64,000 nt of DNA, taken from assembly GCA_038087015.1 (NCBI GenBank), contig JASBNA010000047.1, positions 290,442 through 354,441 on the forward strand. The letters are read 5' to 3'. Shown here piece by piece: positions 1 to 8,879 of this stretch (within the stretch, counting starts at the first letter, position 1; each line of letters starts with the position of its first letter). The notes below the pieces were generated by a model that saw only the letters and a list, made by a program, of their open reading frames with translations, was not told where the DNA came from and did not search any database. Both the position numbers and the translations under genes were made by a program. The stretch is from Cerrena zonata (taxonomy: Eukaryota; Basidiomycota; Agaricomycetes; Polyporales; Cerrenaceae).

Positions 1-869
1 AGAAATGTTCAAATGGATAAATTCTCAAGAAATGCCGGTACCACATCCCGGATAGGATTATTCAATGGTTCAGTATTGGAAACAGTAGCGGACCAGAGGG
101 CAAAAGAGCTTTAGGCTTAGTCGACCCCTTTTTATAGTCAAGAGAAGACTGATGATTTCGGTGATGCAGCTAGTCCATTGATTCGATATTATGAAAGATT
201 GTCTATTATTTTCATTTTCAGCGGTTTTTCTTTTCAAAAGACAATAAAATAAACTATGAAAAGAATGGGGATCAAGCCCATGTTAAAAGCGTGCATACTG
301 GAGTTTGGAGTCTTTGGAAATCTTTTATTGGATCACCCACACACCGAGAGAATAACTTTATATGGGAGACTACTGGGGGCTAATCAAAGATAGAATTGTT
401 AGTAATGGGGTGCTTAAGATGGGGACAACCCGTCACAAGAATTCAATATTGAATAACGGTCTAAATGGTGAATTCAGGCTGTCCCTGAGGATAGATCAGT
501 GTATGCTACTTTGCATATGCGATGAGTTTAAAATTTAGATCTCAGTGTTGAAAGATTGTGATCTTTCAAGTGTGTATTGGTAAAACCCGGATTTATAGTT
601 TATGAAGTTTCTAAGAATTGATGAATGAGGTTTTCCGATGATACGGAAAGTGCCAATGGCATGATGTGAAGATAGTTTCGTGAATGACGGGTCTTTCGTT
701 TTTGTATGTATGGTTTAAAAAAAAGAATAGGATAAAACAATACTAACGATAAATACGCATTAATTCATCTATATACACCTATACGATGTAATACACAAAT
801 GTAGTATTAAACAAATATCTATTAAAAAATACAATTGTATATAGAATTAAATGGCTAGAAGGACGTTTT
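1..869. other. Left-edge non-coding stretch
   Basis: I see no supported gene here. The longest ATG-initiated frame I noticed is about 45 codons (256-393, plus strand) with no recognisable motif. The right part (about 700-869) is AT-rich and should hold the 3' untranslated region and poly(A) signals of the minus-strand gene that ends at 870. Confidence 0.6.
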
Positions 870-1610
870 TTACATGATAATACATTTGGCACAACCAGAT
901 TTTTCTTGAACTTCAGGAGTTTTGGTTGATTGTTCGGTTCTTTTGTTAGCAGTTTCAGCTTGCTCCTTTTTTGGTTCTTCCTTTGTTGGCTCTTCAGCTG
1001 GTTTAACCGATAACTTAGATGCAGTTTTAGCAAAAGTTTCACCTTGAACTTTAGCAATTCTTTTTTCTAAATCGCTTGGTTGTCTTGAACCGTCAGCACC
1101 GGCAAAAGTACCAGCCCCGTAAGGAGAACCCCCATGGACTTCTTCCATGTTAGCCATATCTTCAAAAGCAGCGTAACCAGTTGGAACATAAATCATACCA
1201 TGGTGAACCAAGAAACTCAACATGTTTCTAATGGTGACCTCTTGACCACCACCTAAAGTCCCGGTGGAAACGAAAAACCCGGCTGGCTTACCTTGTAAAG
1301 CACCTTGAGCCCATAAACCACCAGTGGCATCAAAAAATGCACTGAATTGTGCTGGAGCATTACCATAACGAGTTGGACATCCAAAAAGGAAAGCGTCATA
1401 TTTAGTCAAGCTTTCTGAATCGGCAATTGGAATCTCAGAATCCTTTGGTGGGGCATTGATCATTTGAAGAACATTATCCGAAAGGGTTTCTTGCACTTGG
1501 AAAATGTCTACAGTGTCAGCCAATTTGGATTCAATCACCCCTTGTTGGATTGATTTGGCCAAGGTGTTAATATGGCCATAAGTCGAGTAAGTTATAATTG
1601 CAACCTTCAT
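870..1610 (-). CDS. YCP4: Flavodoxin-like NAD(P)H:quinone reductase, YCP4-like, with CAAX tail
   Basis: 246-residue member of the WrbA/Pst2/Ycp4 flavodoxin-like family, which binds FMN and reduces quinones by two electrons to limit oxidative damage, usually at the plasma membrane. The flavin loop (YSTYGH, residues 8-13), the GCPTRYGN segment near 78-85, [10 protein letters not shown] near 116-124 and [13 protein letters not shown] near 168-179 are all present. After the catalytic fold (about residue 200) comes a charged Lys/Glu/Pro/Thr-rich tail ending in CIIM. Cys243 therefore sits in a CAAX box for prenylation, and Cys240 could be palmitoylated. I start at the first ATG (1610); upstream in-frame codons reach only a TTG. 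It is divergent from the paralogue at 2221, with a shared promoter. Family assignment is firm; the YCP4 label rests on the tail. Confidence 0.9.
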   Translation of the reverse strand: MKVAIITYSTYGHINTLAKSIQQGVIESKLADTVDIFQVQETLSDNVLQMINAPPKDSEIPIADSESLTKYDAFLFGCPTRYGNAPAQFSAFFDATGGLWAQGALQGKPAGFFVSTGTLGGGQEVTIRNMLSFLVHHGMIYVPTGYAAFEDMANMEEVHGGSPYGAGTFAGADGSRQPSDLEKRIAKVQGETFAKTASKLSVKPAEEPTKEEPKKEQAETANKRTEQSTKTPEVQEKSGCAKCIIM

Positions 1611-2220
1611 TTTTGTATAAGAAACCAATCAAAAAAAAAGAAGAATCAAAAGTTCAATGTCAAAATTATGAACAAAAACTGGAGATTACATCTTATTTAA
1701 AACATTTAAACGATGCTAGCCATCACACAAACCAGCTACCACCACTACACGAAAGGCAGGTACTCATCGGCACCCAACGCAAAACAAAAATAAAATTAAA
1801 AATACAACAGAAAACGAAAGAAAACAAAAGAAAGAAGGATGGCAAAAAGAAAAAGCAAGACTAACACTAACAATTAGTACATATTACATCTCAATTACTC
1901 AATTCACATACCTTGAATAGCTTGCTAACCCTGCCACTTTGGTAATAATTACTAACCCGATCATTTGATAAATATTACTAAAAAAATTAGTAAATGTACT
2001 GTCGCACTCTGAGATTAGTAAAAGCTTAGTTGTTTTTGTTAGTGTTTGTATTTTTTTTTTTTTTTTCAGTTTTGCTTGCATTTGATTGTGCGAATCTCGT
2101 TAAACTACGTCTTTCTGAGAAGGGTTCAGAAAGAACTCCCAATATATATAAGTAGGTTGAATTCCTGGTGGATTCACTTAATTTGCTTTTTTGCTATAAC
2201 ACATTACCCACACATTCACA
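1611..2220. other. Divergent promoter between YCP4 and PST3
   Basis: 610 bp with no supported ORF. It holds the TTACTAA cluster, a T-run at about 2050-2066 and a TATATATAAG-like box near 2142-2151, about 75 bp upstream of the PST3 start. Confidence 0.6.
1949..2021. promoter_or_regulatory. Cluster of four Yap1/Cap1-type TTACTAA / TTAGTAA sites
   Basis: Exact TTACTAA occurs at 1949-1955 and 1975-1981, and its reverse complement TTAGTAA at 1987-1993 and 2015-2021. All four lie in the divergent promoter between the two quinone reductase genes. TTACTAA is the known Yap1 (Candida Cap1) response element. Oxidative-stress control of both genes is inferred. Confidence 0.7.
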
Positions 2221-2826
2221 ATGGCTCCAAAAGTTGCAATTATTATCTACTCCATGTACCACCACATCGCCACCTTAGCTGAAGCTGAGAAAAAAGGTGT
2301 TGAAGCTGCCGGTGGTCAAGCTGACATTTTCCAAGTTCCAGAAACTTTGAGTGACGATGTCTTGAAAGCTTTACACGCTCCAGCCAAACCAGACTACCCA
2401 ATTGCTACCAATGACACTTTGGTCAACTACGATGCTTACTTACTCGGTATTCCAACCCGTTACGGTAACTACCCAGCCCAATTCAAAGCTTTCTGGGATG
2501 CCACTGGTGGTTTATGGGCCCAAGGTGCTTTACAAGGTAAAGTTGCCGGTGTTTTCATTTCCACCGGTACCTTAGGTGGTGGTCAAGAAACCACTGCCAT
2601 CAACTCTTTATCCTGTCTTGTTCACCACGGTATCACCTATGTTCCATTGGGTTACAAGAATGTTTTCGCCCAATTTGCTAACATTGAAGAAGTCAGAGGT
2701 GGTTCTGCTTGGGGTGCTGGTACTTTTGCCGGTGCTGACGGTTCCAGACAACCATCTAAAACCGAATTGGATGTTGCCGAAGTCCAAGGTAAAACCTTCT
2801 TCGAAACTGCCTCCAAATTATTTTAA
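2221..2826 (+). CDS. PST3: Flavodoxin-like NAD(P)H:quinone reductase, PST3/PST2-like
   Basis: 201 residues, the usual compact length for Pst2/WrbA proteins. It carries the same flavin-binding blocks as its neighbour: [32 protein letters not shown] and [13 protein letters not shown]. It lacks the charged tail and CAAX box, so it would be soluble or only peripherally attached. Expected reaction: NAD(P)H-dependent two-electron reduction of quinones in defence against oxidative stress. The codon choice (GGT, GCT, TTG/TTA, AAG, GAC) is strongly biased, suggesting high expression. The start ATG is preceded by an A/C-rich leader typical of yeast. PST3 rather than PST2 is chosen because of the divergent YCP4 neighbour, an arrangement I recall from C. 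albicans. Confidence 0.88.
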   Translation: MAPKVAIIIYSMYHHIATLAEAEKKGVEAAGGQADIFQVPETLSDDVLKALHAPAKPDYPIATNDTLVNYDAYLLGIPTRYGNYPAQFKAFWDATGGLWAQGALQGKVAGVFISTGTLGGGQETTAINSLSCLVHHGITYVPLGYKNVFAQFANIEEVRGGSAWGAGTFAGADGSRQPSKTELDVAEVQGKTFFETASKLF

Positions 2827-2913
2827 ATTGGTATGTCCATATGATCTCTTCAATTCTTTAAATATTACGAATAGAATATAAGTGTTTTTTTTTTTGCTTT
2901 TTGCAAAATGTAG

Positions 2914-2925
2914 ACCTCCGTACAT
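2914..2925 (+). promoter_or_regulatory. Rap1-like motif ACCTCCGTACAT
   Basis: Matches the Rap1-type pattern ACAYCCRTACAT with one change and lies about 70 bp before the small zinc-finger gene. Near-identical 12-mers recur elsewhere in this window (10459, 25047, 29902, 40236, 40253, 62673). Confidence 0.45.
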
Positions 2926-2996
2926 ATCGCCATTTTCTGTTTCTAGCCGCTCATATTTGGCTGTGAAACCACCCTTATCGCTTCTTCTTCTTCAGT

Positions 2997-3686
2997 ATGC
3001 CAGTCCAGTCCAAGTTATTCGGTAGCTTGCCGCCTTTGAAGTTCACTTATCGTATGAAATCCCCCTCGCGCTTCTTATCCGTATAGATAACTAACGTATC
3101 AGCCATTAACGAGATTGATGATGATCAATCGACTATAACCAACACACCGGTTAGAAATGACCATGTTGACGCCAATACTACAAACGTAACTAGTTTTCTT
3201 GAAGAATCGGGGTTGTCTTGCTCTAAATGCGATCTATGTTTTGATAAATTATCTTGCCTTGCGATTCATAATAAGCTAATTCACACCCATTCAATCCAAT
3301 TCTTCTGTCCAATTGAAGAGTGCAACACTCCGTGTGATTCAATTAGTCAGTTGACAAGTCATTGCAATCGTCACCAGTCCATACATCATTTGCAATGCCC
3401 CCAATGCCAGAAAGGGTTCAAGGATTCCAGAGTGTTCCAGATGCACATTTCAATTCATCTAATCGAATTAGAGGAAGAAGTAATCAGTTTGAAAGTCCCT
3501 GAATTCATTGAAACTGTTACTGGGAATGATTATGAGTCCCTCTTGGCCCAATTGGACTCGCTTTTTACTAAACATGTTTATGATTTGAAATCTTGGAATC
3601 ATCAAGATAAATTCAATTGCCCCTCATGTGACATGTTTTTTACAAGTAAATTAAGATTATCATTGCATAAATGTATTGAAAGATAA
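2997..3686 (+). CDS. Small C2H2 zinc-finger protein, one intron
   Basis: Two exons: 2997-3051 and 3103-3686, with a 51-nt intron (GTATGA donor, AACTAAC branch point, TATCAG acceptor). The spliced product is about 212 residues. The long frame of exon 2 has no ATG at its 5' end, and splicing supplies MPVQSKLF... in frame. It has about four Cys/His modules: CSKC...HNKLIH, CPIEEC...HCNRH, CPQC...HISIH and a final CPSC...HKCIE that ends on Cys. This suggests nucleic-acid binding, but I recognise no specific orthologue. Its TAA is directly followed by the stop codon of PDX3 on the other strand, with no base between. Confidence 0.75.
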
Positions 3687-4502
3687 CTATGGAGCTATAC
3701 GATTGACATCCCAAACATCTTCAATTGTTTCTCTAGTATAAGTAAATCTATCATGTAATCTACTAACACGACCTTGCCAAAATTCAATTTCCAATGGTAC
3801 TATTCTAACTCCTCCCCAATATTCAGGACATGGAATCTCATCATCTTTCAAATCTTTAAATTTGTCCTGATAAAATTTATCTAATTTATCTAATTCATTT
3901 CTTTCAGATATTTTTTGAGACTGTGGTGAAGCCCAGGCTCCAATTTTCGATCCACGAGGTCTAGTATTAAAATAACGTTCACTAGTCTCTCTTGTGACAA
4001 ATTCCATTAATCCTTCCACTCTAACTTGTCTTTGAATATGAGGCCAGAAAAATGTTAATGATGCCCATTTATTAGTAGCAAGATCTTGACTCTTCTTCAG
4101 TTTATCCCAGTTGGAATAGATGATGAATCCATGATGATCCAATTCTTTCAATAAAACTACTCTAGAACTAACTCTTCCCAGTGGTAGTCTTGCAGTACTA
4201 AAATTAGTCAGTTCTGGTAAAGTTGAACTACCAGCTGGAAGATTTCTCTTTGCTTCTTCAAACCATTGGTGAAATTGTTCGATTGGGTCTGGAGTTATAT
4301 CCGCATCATTCAACTTACCTTTATCATACTGATAGGTTTCTGGTGCAAATATAATTGGTTTATCGGTTTCTCCATGAGTTGATTCACTTACCATATCGTT
4401 AACGTTATGTGTCTTAATTTGTGCTTGTAATGCGGTACTGGAAAATTGACGATATGAAAATCTTAATGTTAATCTGGGATTACTCTTAATACACCTGAAC
4501 AT
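3687..4502 (-). CDS. PDX3: Pyridoxamine/pyridoxine 5'-phosphate oxidase
   Basis: FMN enzyme that oxidises pyridoxine 5'-phosphate or pyridoxamine 5'-phosphate to pyridoxal 5'-phosphate, the last step of vitamin B6 cofactor salvage. Diagnostic segments are PLGRVSSRVVLLK (substrate and FMN side), the QRQVRVEG block, and the C-terminal EFWQGRVSRLHDR plus terminal RIAP. At 271 residues it is longer than the core enzyme. The extra 35-40 N-terminal residues are rich in Arg, Ser and Thr, and could be a mitochondrial presequence or an upstream in-frame extension; a later Met is available (MVSESTHGE). It converges with the zinc-finger gene with zero spacing. Confidence 0.93.
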   Translation of the reverse strand: MFRCIKSNPRLTLRFSYRQFSSTALQAQIKTHNVNDMVSESTHGETDKPIIFAPETYQYDKGKLNDADITPDPIEQFHQWFEEAKRNLPAGSSTLPELTNFSTARLPLGRVSSRVVLLKELDHHGFIIYSNWDKLKKSQDLATNKWASLTFFWPHIQRQVRVEGLMEFVTRETSERYFNTRPRGSKIGAWASPQSQKISERNELDKLDKFYQDKFKDLKDDEIPCPEYWGGVRIVPLEIEFWQGRVSRLHDRFTYTRETIEDVWDVNRIAP

Positions 4503-4683
4503 AAATCAATGGCAGTTATCCTCCTTATATGTGTGGAGGTGGTATGACAAAATTTCGATTTTTTCAATTTTTTTTTTCTCTCTGCCTCTTAGTCACTCCA
4601 TATTTTTGCTCACCTGCGAAATTATCCTACTTGCAGCAAGTAAAATGAATGCAAAAAAATATCTATTAATCTATAAAGTATAC

Positions 4684-6447
4684 TTACTCATCATCACTTT
4701 CATCAAATCCGAATCCAAATGAAAACCCAACAGATTCTTGTTTTTCATCAGTGAGTTTCGTCCACATTTCACTTTTCCCGGTCTTTTTCATTAACTCGTT
4801 TTTCTCTAATTTGACTAATTTTTCTAAACCAGCCTCAAGTTCTTGTTTGTTGTCACCTAAGATCATTAATTGACTAAAAAGTTCAAATATTGGCATTGGA
4901 GGGAGTTTTTCACTGGTGATCTCTCCACAATCTTCTTCTTGTAAGTGAGGGTCTAATGATTCGAATATAGAAGAGTATTCTCTTAATTTTGATAATGTTT
5001 CATTATTTATATCCTTATCTGATTTAAGAATCTCATCCATAACTAATTTAACATTTTTAGGTTTAAATCCACTTATTTGACCATGTTTATTCTTTAAAAA
5101 ATTTAAGACTTTACATAACTGGGATTGTGGAACGAAATTTTGAGTTAAAGCAATGGAATCATCAAGGTTAATAACTGAATGCCACCAACCAGCTGGAACA
5201 TACATACATTCACCAGGAAACGTTATACCAATTTGACATGATTCTATTTTTAAAGAATCATTGAAGAATCCCGATATAACCCATTCTGCAATACCCACTG
5301 GTGATGTTACTTCACTTTCTTCTTCATCGGTACCAACTCCCGGTGGAGTTGTTCCGGGAGGCAACATTACCCATAATTTGCGTCCCGATATAGCTGCATT
5401 CCACGCAGAAGTACTATTCGGGTCTTTGTGGAAGGTGGAACCAGATCTTTTGGGCCCAATGATAAGCCAGGCATAATCTGGACGACAGGGTTTACTTGGA
5501 AAATGATTAAAAGTTTTGAAAAAATCTGGTTGGAAAATTTTTGGGGGAGCGTATTCTTGCTTTAAAGATTTCATTGCCATACTATTGCAATCAAATAAGT
5601 ATAAAGGACTTTCATCTTTATTGTTGGCAAGATACTCCGAGTATAACTTCAATGGCCATTGAACCACTTCTTGTCTAAATTTGACTTCAGGAAACCTTTC
5701 CAATAATTGATTCAAAGTCCAAACTGGCCATCTATTTCCATTTTCATTAGTTAATATAAACGGCTTGTTTGACCAATTCTCATTAAACTCATTCAAAGTT
5801 AAGTGAGATTCAGCTAATCTGGCAATACGACCACTTGGTAGCAAAGTATGATCGAAATCTCCATTTAAAGAATCTTGATGGTATACTGATTCCTCTTTAA
5901 TGATTTTGCTGAACAAAGTACTATAATCGACTTTTGAACATTGAAATGGACGATATAAAATATCCGAACATAATAAATTGTCCTTTAGTTGTAATTTTGC
6001 TTCTTTTGACTCTTCAAGTCTTAAAAGTGTACAACGCCATGAACCTTTCCAAGGTAGTGTTTCTGATTGCTGATTGATTCTTTCCCCTTCAAGCACTTTA
6101 TGGGTGTTCAACTTACGCCAGATCTCTTCATCATATAAATATGCATACATTATTCTTGAAGTATGGCTTAATCTCATCAATGATTTTGGATCTTGAATAT
6201 AAGAAAATAACTCCATTAGCAATTCTTCAGGGAATCTCTCGAAATCACCCATTTGTTGTGATTTAGAAGGCTTGAAATCGATTGAATTGGCTAACAAAGA
6301 GTTCCCACCTGGCTTCACATTAAGTGGATGTCTCGCAGATACTGAAAATAGCGATACTGATCTGTTATTGTCAGGGTATGATTTGCGGGCCCTTTTCACC
6401 AAGGGCCCCTCAGCTGAATCTGGTTTCATACTTTGTACTGGGCTCAT
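4684..6447 (-). CDS. F-box and JmjC-domain 2-oxoglutarate oxygenase (JMJD6-like)
   Basis: 587 residues. An F-box-like segment near 70-112 (FPEELLMELFSYI...) precedes a cupin/JmjC domain. His340 and Asp342 (in FHKDP) and His423 (GWWHSV) form the expected Fe(II) triad. Lys357 lies 17 residues after His340, the same spacing as the 2-oxoglutarate lysine in human JMJD6. TSAWNAAISG is also JMJD6-like. All catalytic residues are present, so it is probably active as a lysyl hydroxylase or demethylase; the substrate is unknown. The F-box suggests SCF recruitment. The C-terminus is acidic (GFDESDDE). MRPL32 lies upstream on the same strand. Confidence 0.85.
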   Translation of the reverse strand: MSPVQSMKPDSAEGPLVKRARKSYPDNNRSVSLFSVSARHPLNVKPGGNSLLANSIDFKPSKSQQMGDFERFPEELLMELFSYIQDPKSLMRLSHTSRIMYAYLYDEEIWRKLNTHKVLEGERINQQSETLPWKGSWRCTLLRLEESKEAKLQLKDNLLCSDILYRPFQCSKVDYSTLFSKIIKEESVYHQDSLNGDFDHTLLPSGRIARLAESHLTLNEFNENWSNKPFILTNENGNRWPVWTLNQLLERFPEVKFRQEVVQWPLKLYSEYLANNKDESPLYLFDCNSMAMKSLKQEYAPPKIFQPDFFKTFNHFPSKPCRPDYAWLIIGPKRSGSTFHKDPNSTSAWNAAISGRKLWVMLPPGTTPPGVGTDEEESEVTSPVGIAEWVISGFFNDSLKIESCQIGITFPGECMYVPAGWWHSVINLDDSIALTQNFVPQSQLCKVLNFLKNKHGQISGFKPKNVKLVMDEILKSDKDINNETLSKLREYSSIFESLDPHLQEEDCGEITSEKLPPMPIFELFSQLMILGDNKQELEAGLEKLVKLEKNELMKKTGKSEMWTKLTDEKQESVGFSFGFGFDESDDE

Positions 6448-6759
6448 CGTGGGATGCTAAAGCTATTGAAAACGAGTATTTTATTTAAACGGCTCAGCAA
6501 ATTTAAGAGATGGGTTATGATCATAAATTTTTCACTTTTTTCGTTTGGTTGTTAAAGGTGGAACCATAGAAAATTACACAGAACACCATCGCATTTCTTT
6601 TTTTTTGTTTCATTGATCGGTGTATGGGTGTGATCCCAGTAATACAAGCAGTGGTTAATTTACTAATATTAAATACATGAAGATAAAGATATATACAAGA
6701 ATCCAGTGAATGAAGAGTAAGCTTAGAAATGTGTGTGATTAGGTGGGTTTGGTCTTATT
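6448..6759. other. Spacer between MRPL32 3' end and the JmjC gene start
   Basis: 312 bp, AT-rich, with a T-run at about 6597-6607. It serves as terminator region for MRPL32 and promoter for the JmjC gene, both on the minus strand. No ORF or RNA gene was recognised. Confidence 0.5.
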
Positions 6760-7368
6760 TTACTTTTTAGGATGCTTGACATGTTGAGAATCGAATGGAA
6801 GAGGTTCTTCTCTCATGGGGATTGACAGACTGGCAGGCTTCTTCTTTGATTTACCTGGCTCCAGAGAAAGATATAAGATTCTATGATCAACAGGATCTAA
6901 ATTCGATTGAGGAGGTTCGATGTATTCTTGTAATTGCTTCTTCTTTTCCTTTAAGAAAGTTCTAATTTCAGCAAAACAGTGCATACACATGAAATGGGAT
7001 CTTTTAACGTGGCCACAGGCTGGACATCTAACTATATTGTTTAAAGGTTGAATTTGTTTATCTCCTGGAGCGTATAATTTTTGTCTCCTCTTTCTATAAG
7101 AAGGATGTTGTTTTGGGGCAGCTCTTAAAATCATTCCGTTATCAATCATGAATGGGCTTTCTTCGGATTCGAGTTGTTTCTTCAATTCCTCCAATCTAGA
7201 ATCAGTCTCGGTTTGTCCAGTTAAAAATTGGGGTAATTTGATGCTGATTGATGGTAATGATAAACTTTCACAAGCACCAGTCCAGCCAAGTACTCTTGAT
7301 CCCAAACTAGACGAGTGTGTTATGGAAGACACTATGCTATGGGTGTGTCTGCATGATATGGATGCCAT
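6760..7368 (-). CDS. MRPL32: Mitochondrial large ribosomal subunit protein bL32m
   Basis: 202 residues. The mature bL32 core starts near ILRAAPKQHPSYRKRR, and a zinc site follows (CPACGHVKRSHFMCMHC), as in yeast Mrpl32. The N-terminal roughly 90 residues act as a presequence, which in S. cerevisiae is cleaved by the m-AAA protease as a step in mitoribosome assembly. The very N-terminus lacks acidic residues for about 30 positions, consistent with import. It is divergent from CDC10 with a 267-bp promoter. Confidence 0.95.
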   Translation of the reverse strand: MASISCRHTHSIVSSITHSSSLGSRVLGWTGACESLSLPSISIKLPQFLTGQTETDSRLEELKKQLESEESPFMIDNGMILRAAPKQHPSYRKRRQKLYAPGDKQIQPLNNIVRCPACGHVKRSHFMCMHCFAEIRTFLKEKKKQLQEYIEPPQSNLDPVDHRILYLSLEPGKSKKKPASLSIPMREEPLPFDSQHVKHPKK

Positions 7369-7534
7369 CTTGCTGCTGTTGTATACCTTCAGTTGTATCC
7401 TTCAAGTTTAATGGTTAAGTTTAAAGAGAACTTTGATGGATTTTTCAGTTTTTTTTTTTTCAGTGTTTGTGTGGTGCACACCCCGAGGAGTCGTGTCCAG
7501 AAGTCCCAAACCAATTCTGTCTGTGGACAAGTCA

Positions 7535-7540
7535 ACGCGT
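7535..7540. promoter_or_regulatory. MCB-like ACGCGT box upstream of CDC10
   Basis: Palindromic ACGCGT about 95 bp before the CDC10 start. In yeast this MluI box is bound by MBF (Mbp1-Swi6) for G1/S transcription. A single copy, so suggestive only. Confidence 0.4.
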
Positions 7541-7635
7541 TAAGATCAAAGCGAGAAAGAAAACAAGCTATACAAATAAACGAAGACTGAGCTGGTATCT
7601 TCATACTCTTTTATTAACAAGACGGTAGATAAAAC

Positions 7636-8649
7636 ATGTCCGAAGAACATATAGTGCAACCAAAGAAGTATGTTGGTTTTGATACCATCACTACTCAAAT
7701 TGAAAATCGATTATTGAAAAGAGGATTTCAATTTAATATCATGGCAGTTGGTAGAAGTGGTTTAGGTAAGTCGACATTACTTAATACGTTATTTTCATCA
7801 CCATTAGCACAATCCCATGGTAGAAGATCAGTTAATGAACCAATTGAAAAAACCACCGAGGTTAAGATTAGTAACCATGTATTGGTTGAAAATAATGTTC
7901 GTTTGAATATTAATGTTATTGATACTCCAGGATTTGGTGATCAAATTAATAATGAAAAATGTTGGGAACCGTTAGTTAAGTATATTAAAGAACAACACTC
8001 TCAATATTTAAGAAAAGAATTAACTGCTCAAAGAGAAAGACAAATTCAAGATACAAGAGTTCATTGTATATTATATTTTATTCAACCAAATGGTGAAAAA
8101 TTGAAGCAATTGGATATTCAAGCTTTGAAAAAATTGAGTGAAATTGCTAACGTAGTACCAATTATTGCTAAAAGTGATAGTTTAACTTTAGATGAAAGAG
8201 CTGAATTTAAAAAACTATTACAAAATGAATTTATTAAATATAATTTTAATATTTATCCTTATGATAGTGAAGATTTATATGAAGATGAAAGACAATTAAA
8301 TGAAGATATTAAATCTTTAATTCCCTTTGCTATTGTTGGATCAGATCGTGAAATTCAAGTTAATGGTGAATTGGTTAAAGGTCGTAAAACAAAATGGGGT
8401 GCAATCAATGTTGAAGATGTTTCTCAATGTGAATTTGTTTTTTTAAGAGATTTCTTAACAAGAACTCATTTACAAGATTTAATTGAAACAACTAGCTTGG
8501 TTCATTATGAAACTTTTAGACTGAAACAATTAATTGCATTAAAAGAAAATGCATCAAATCCAAATAGACAACTGGGAGCTACTTTGGGTTCTAGTAACCA
8601 ACAAGCTCAAGTTCCTAACGGTACCCATAACACTGCTGCTGCTTACTAG
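7636..8649 (+). CDS. CDC10: Septin Cdc10
   Basis: 337-residue septin GTPase, a core subunit of the hetero-octamers that form the bud-neck ring. The P-loop GRSGLGKST is at 39-47, DTPGFGD gives the G3 motif and AKSD the G4 motif. The septin unique element region with LRDFLTRTHLQDL follows. Like other Cdc10 proteins it lacks the long C-terminal coiled coil. Two CTG codons (8521-8523 and 8572-8574) encode residues 296 and 313. The first falls in FRxKQLIALKE, where S. cerevisiae has a small residue, consistent with CTG read as Ser. An MCB-like box lies upstream. Confidence 0.97.
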   Translation: MSEEHIVQPKKYVGFDTITTQIENRLLKRGFQFNIMAVGRSGLGKSTLLNTLFSSPLAQSHGRRSVNEPIEKTTEVKISNHVLVENNVRLNINVIDTPGFGDQINNEKCWEPLVKYIKEQHSQYLRKELTAQRERQIQDTRVHCILYFIQPNGEKLKQLDIQALKKLSEIANVVPIIAKSDSLTLDERAEFKKLLQNEFIKYNFNIYPYDSEDLYEDERQLNEDIKSLIPFAIVGSDREIQVNGELVKGRKTKWGAINVEDVSQCEFVFLRDFLTRTHLQDLIETTSLVHYETFRLKQLIALKENASNPNRQLGATLGSSNQQAQVPNGTHNTAAAY

Positions 8650-8879
8650 ATCTTTAGTTCTTTATATTTTTTTTTATAATTCATTAATATAGGCTGTTTT
8701 ACTAACAAAATAAACTCACTAACAAAACTAAAAAAAGTTTAAAAAAAAAATAAAACGAGGCATGATAAGACTCCACACACGCACCAAAGCCCTTTTAAGG
8801 TCTCTGATAACACCCCCTTAGATAACTAAAAGTTTTGATATTCTTATTTACATGGATTTCTTTTAGTGTAGAAACATCA

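Noticed and set aside
256..393. 45-codon plus-strand frame at the left edge
   Set aside because: It is too short, with no motif and no conserved neighbour arrangement.
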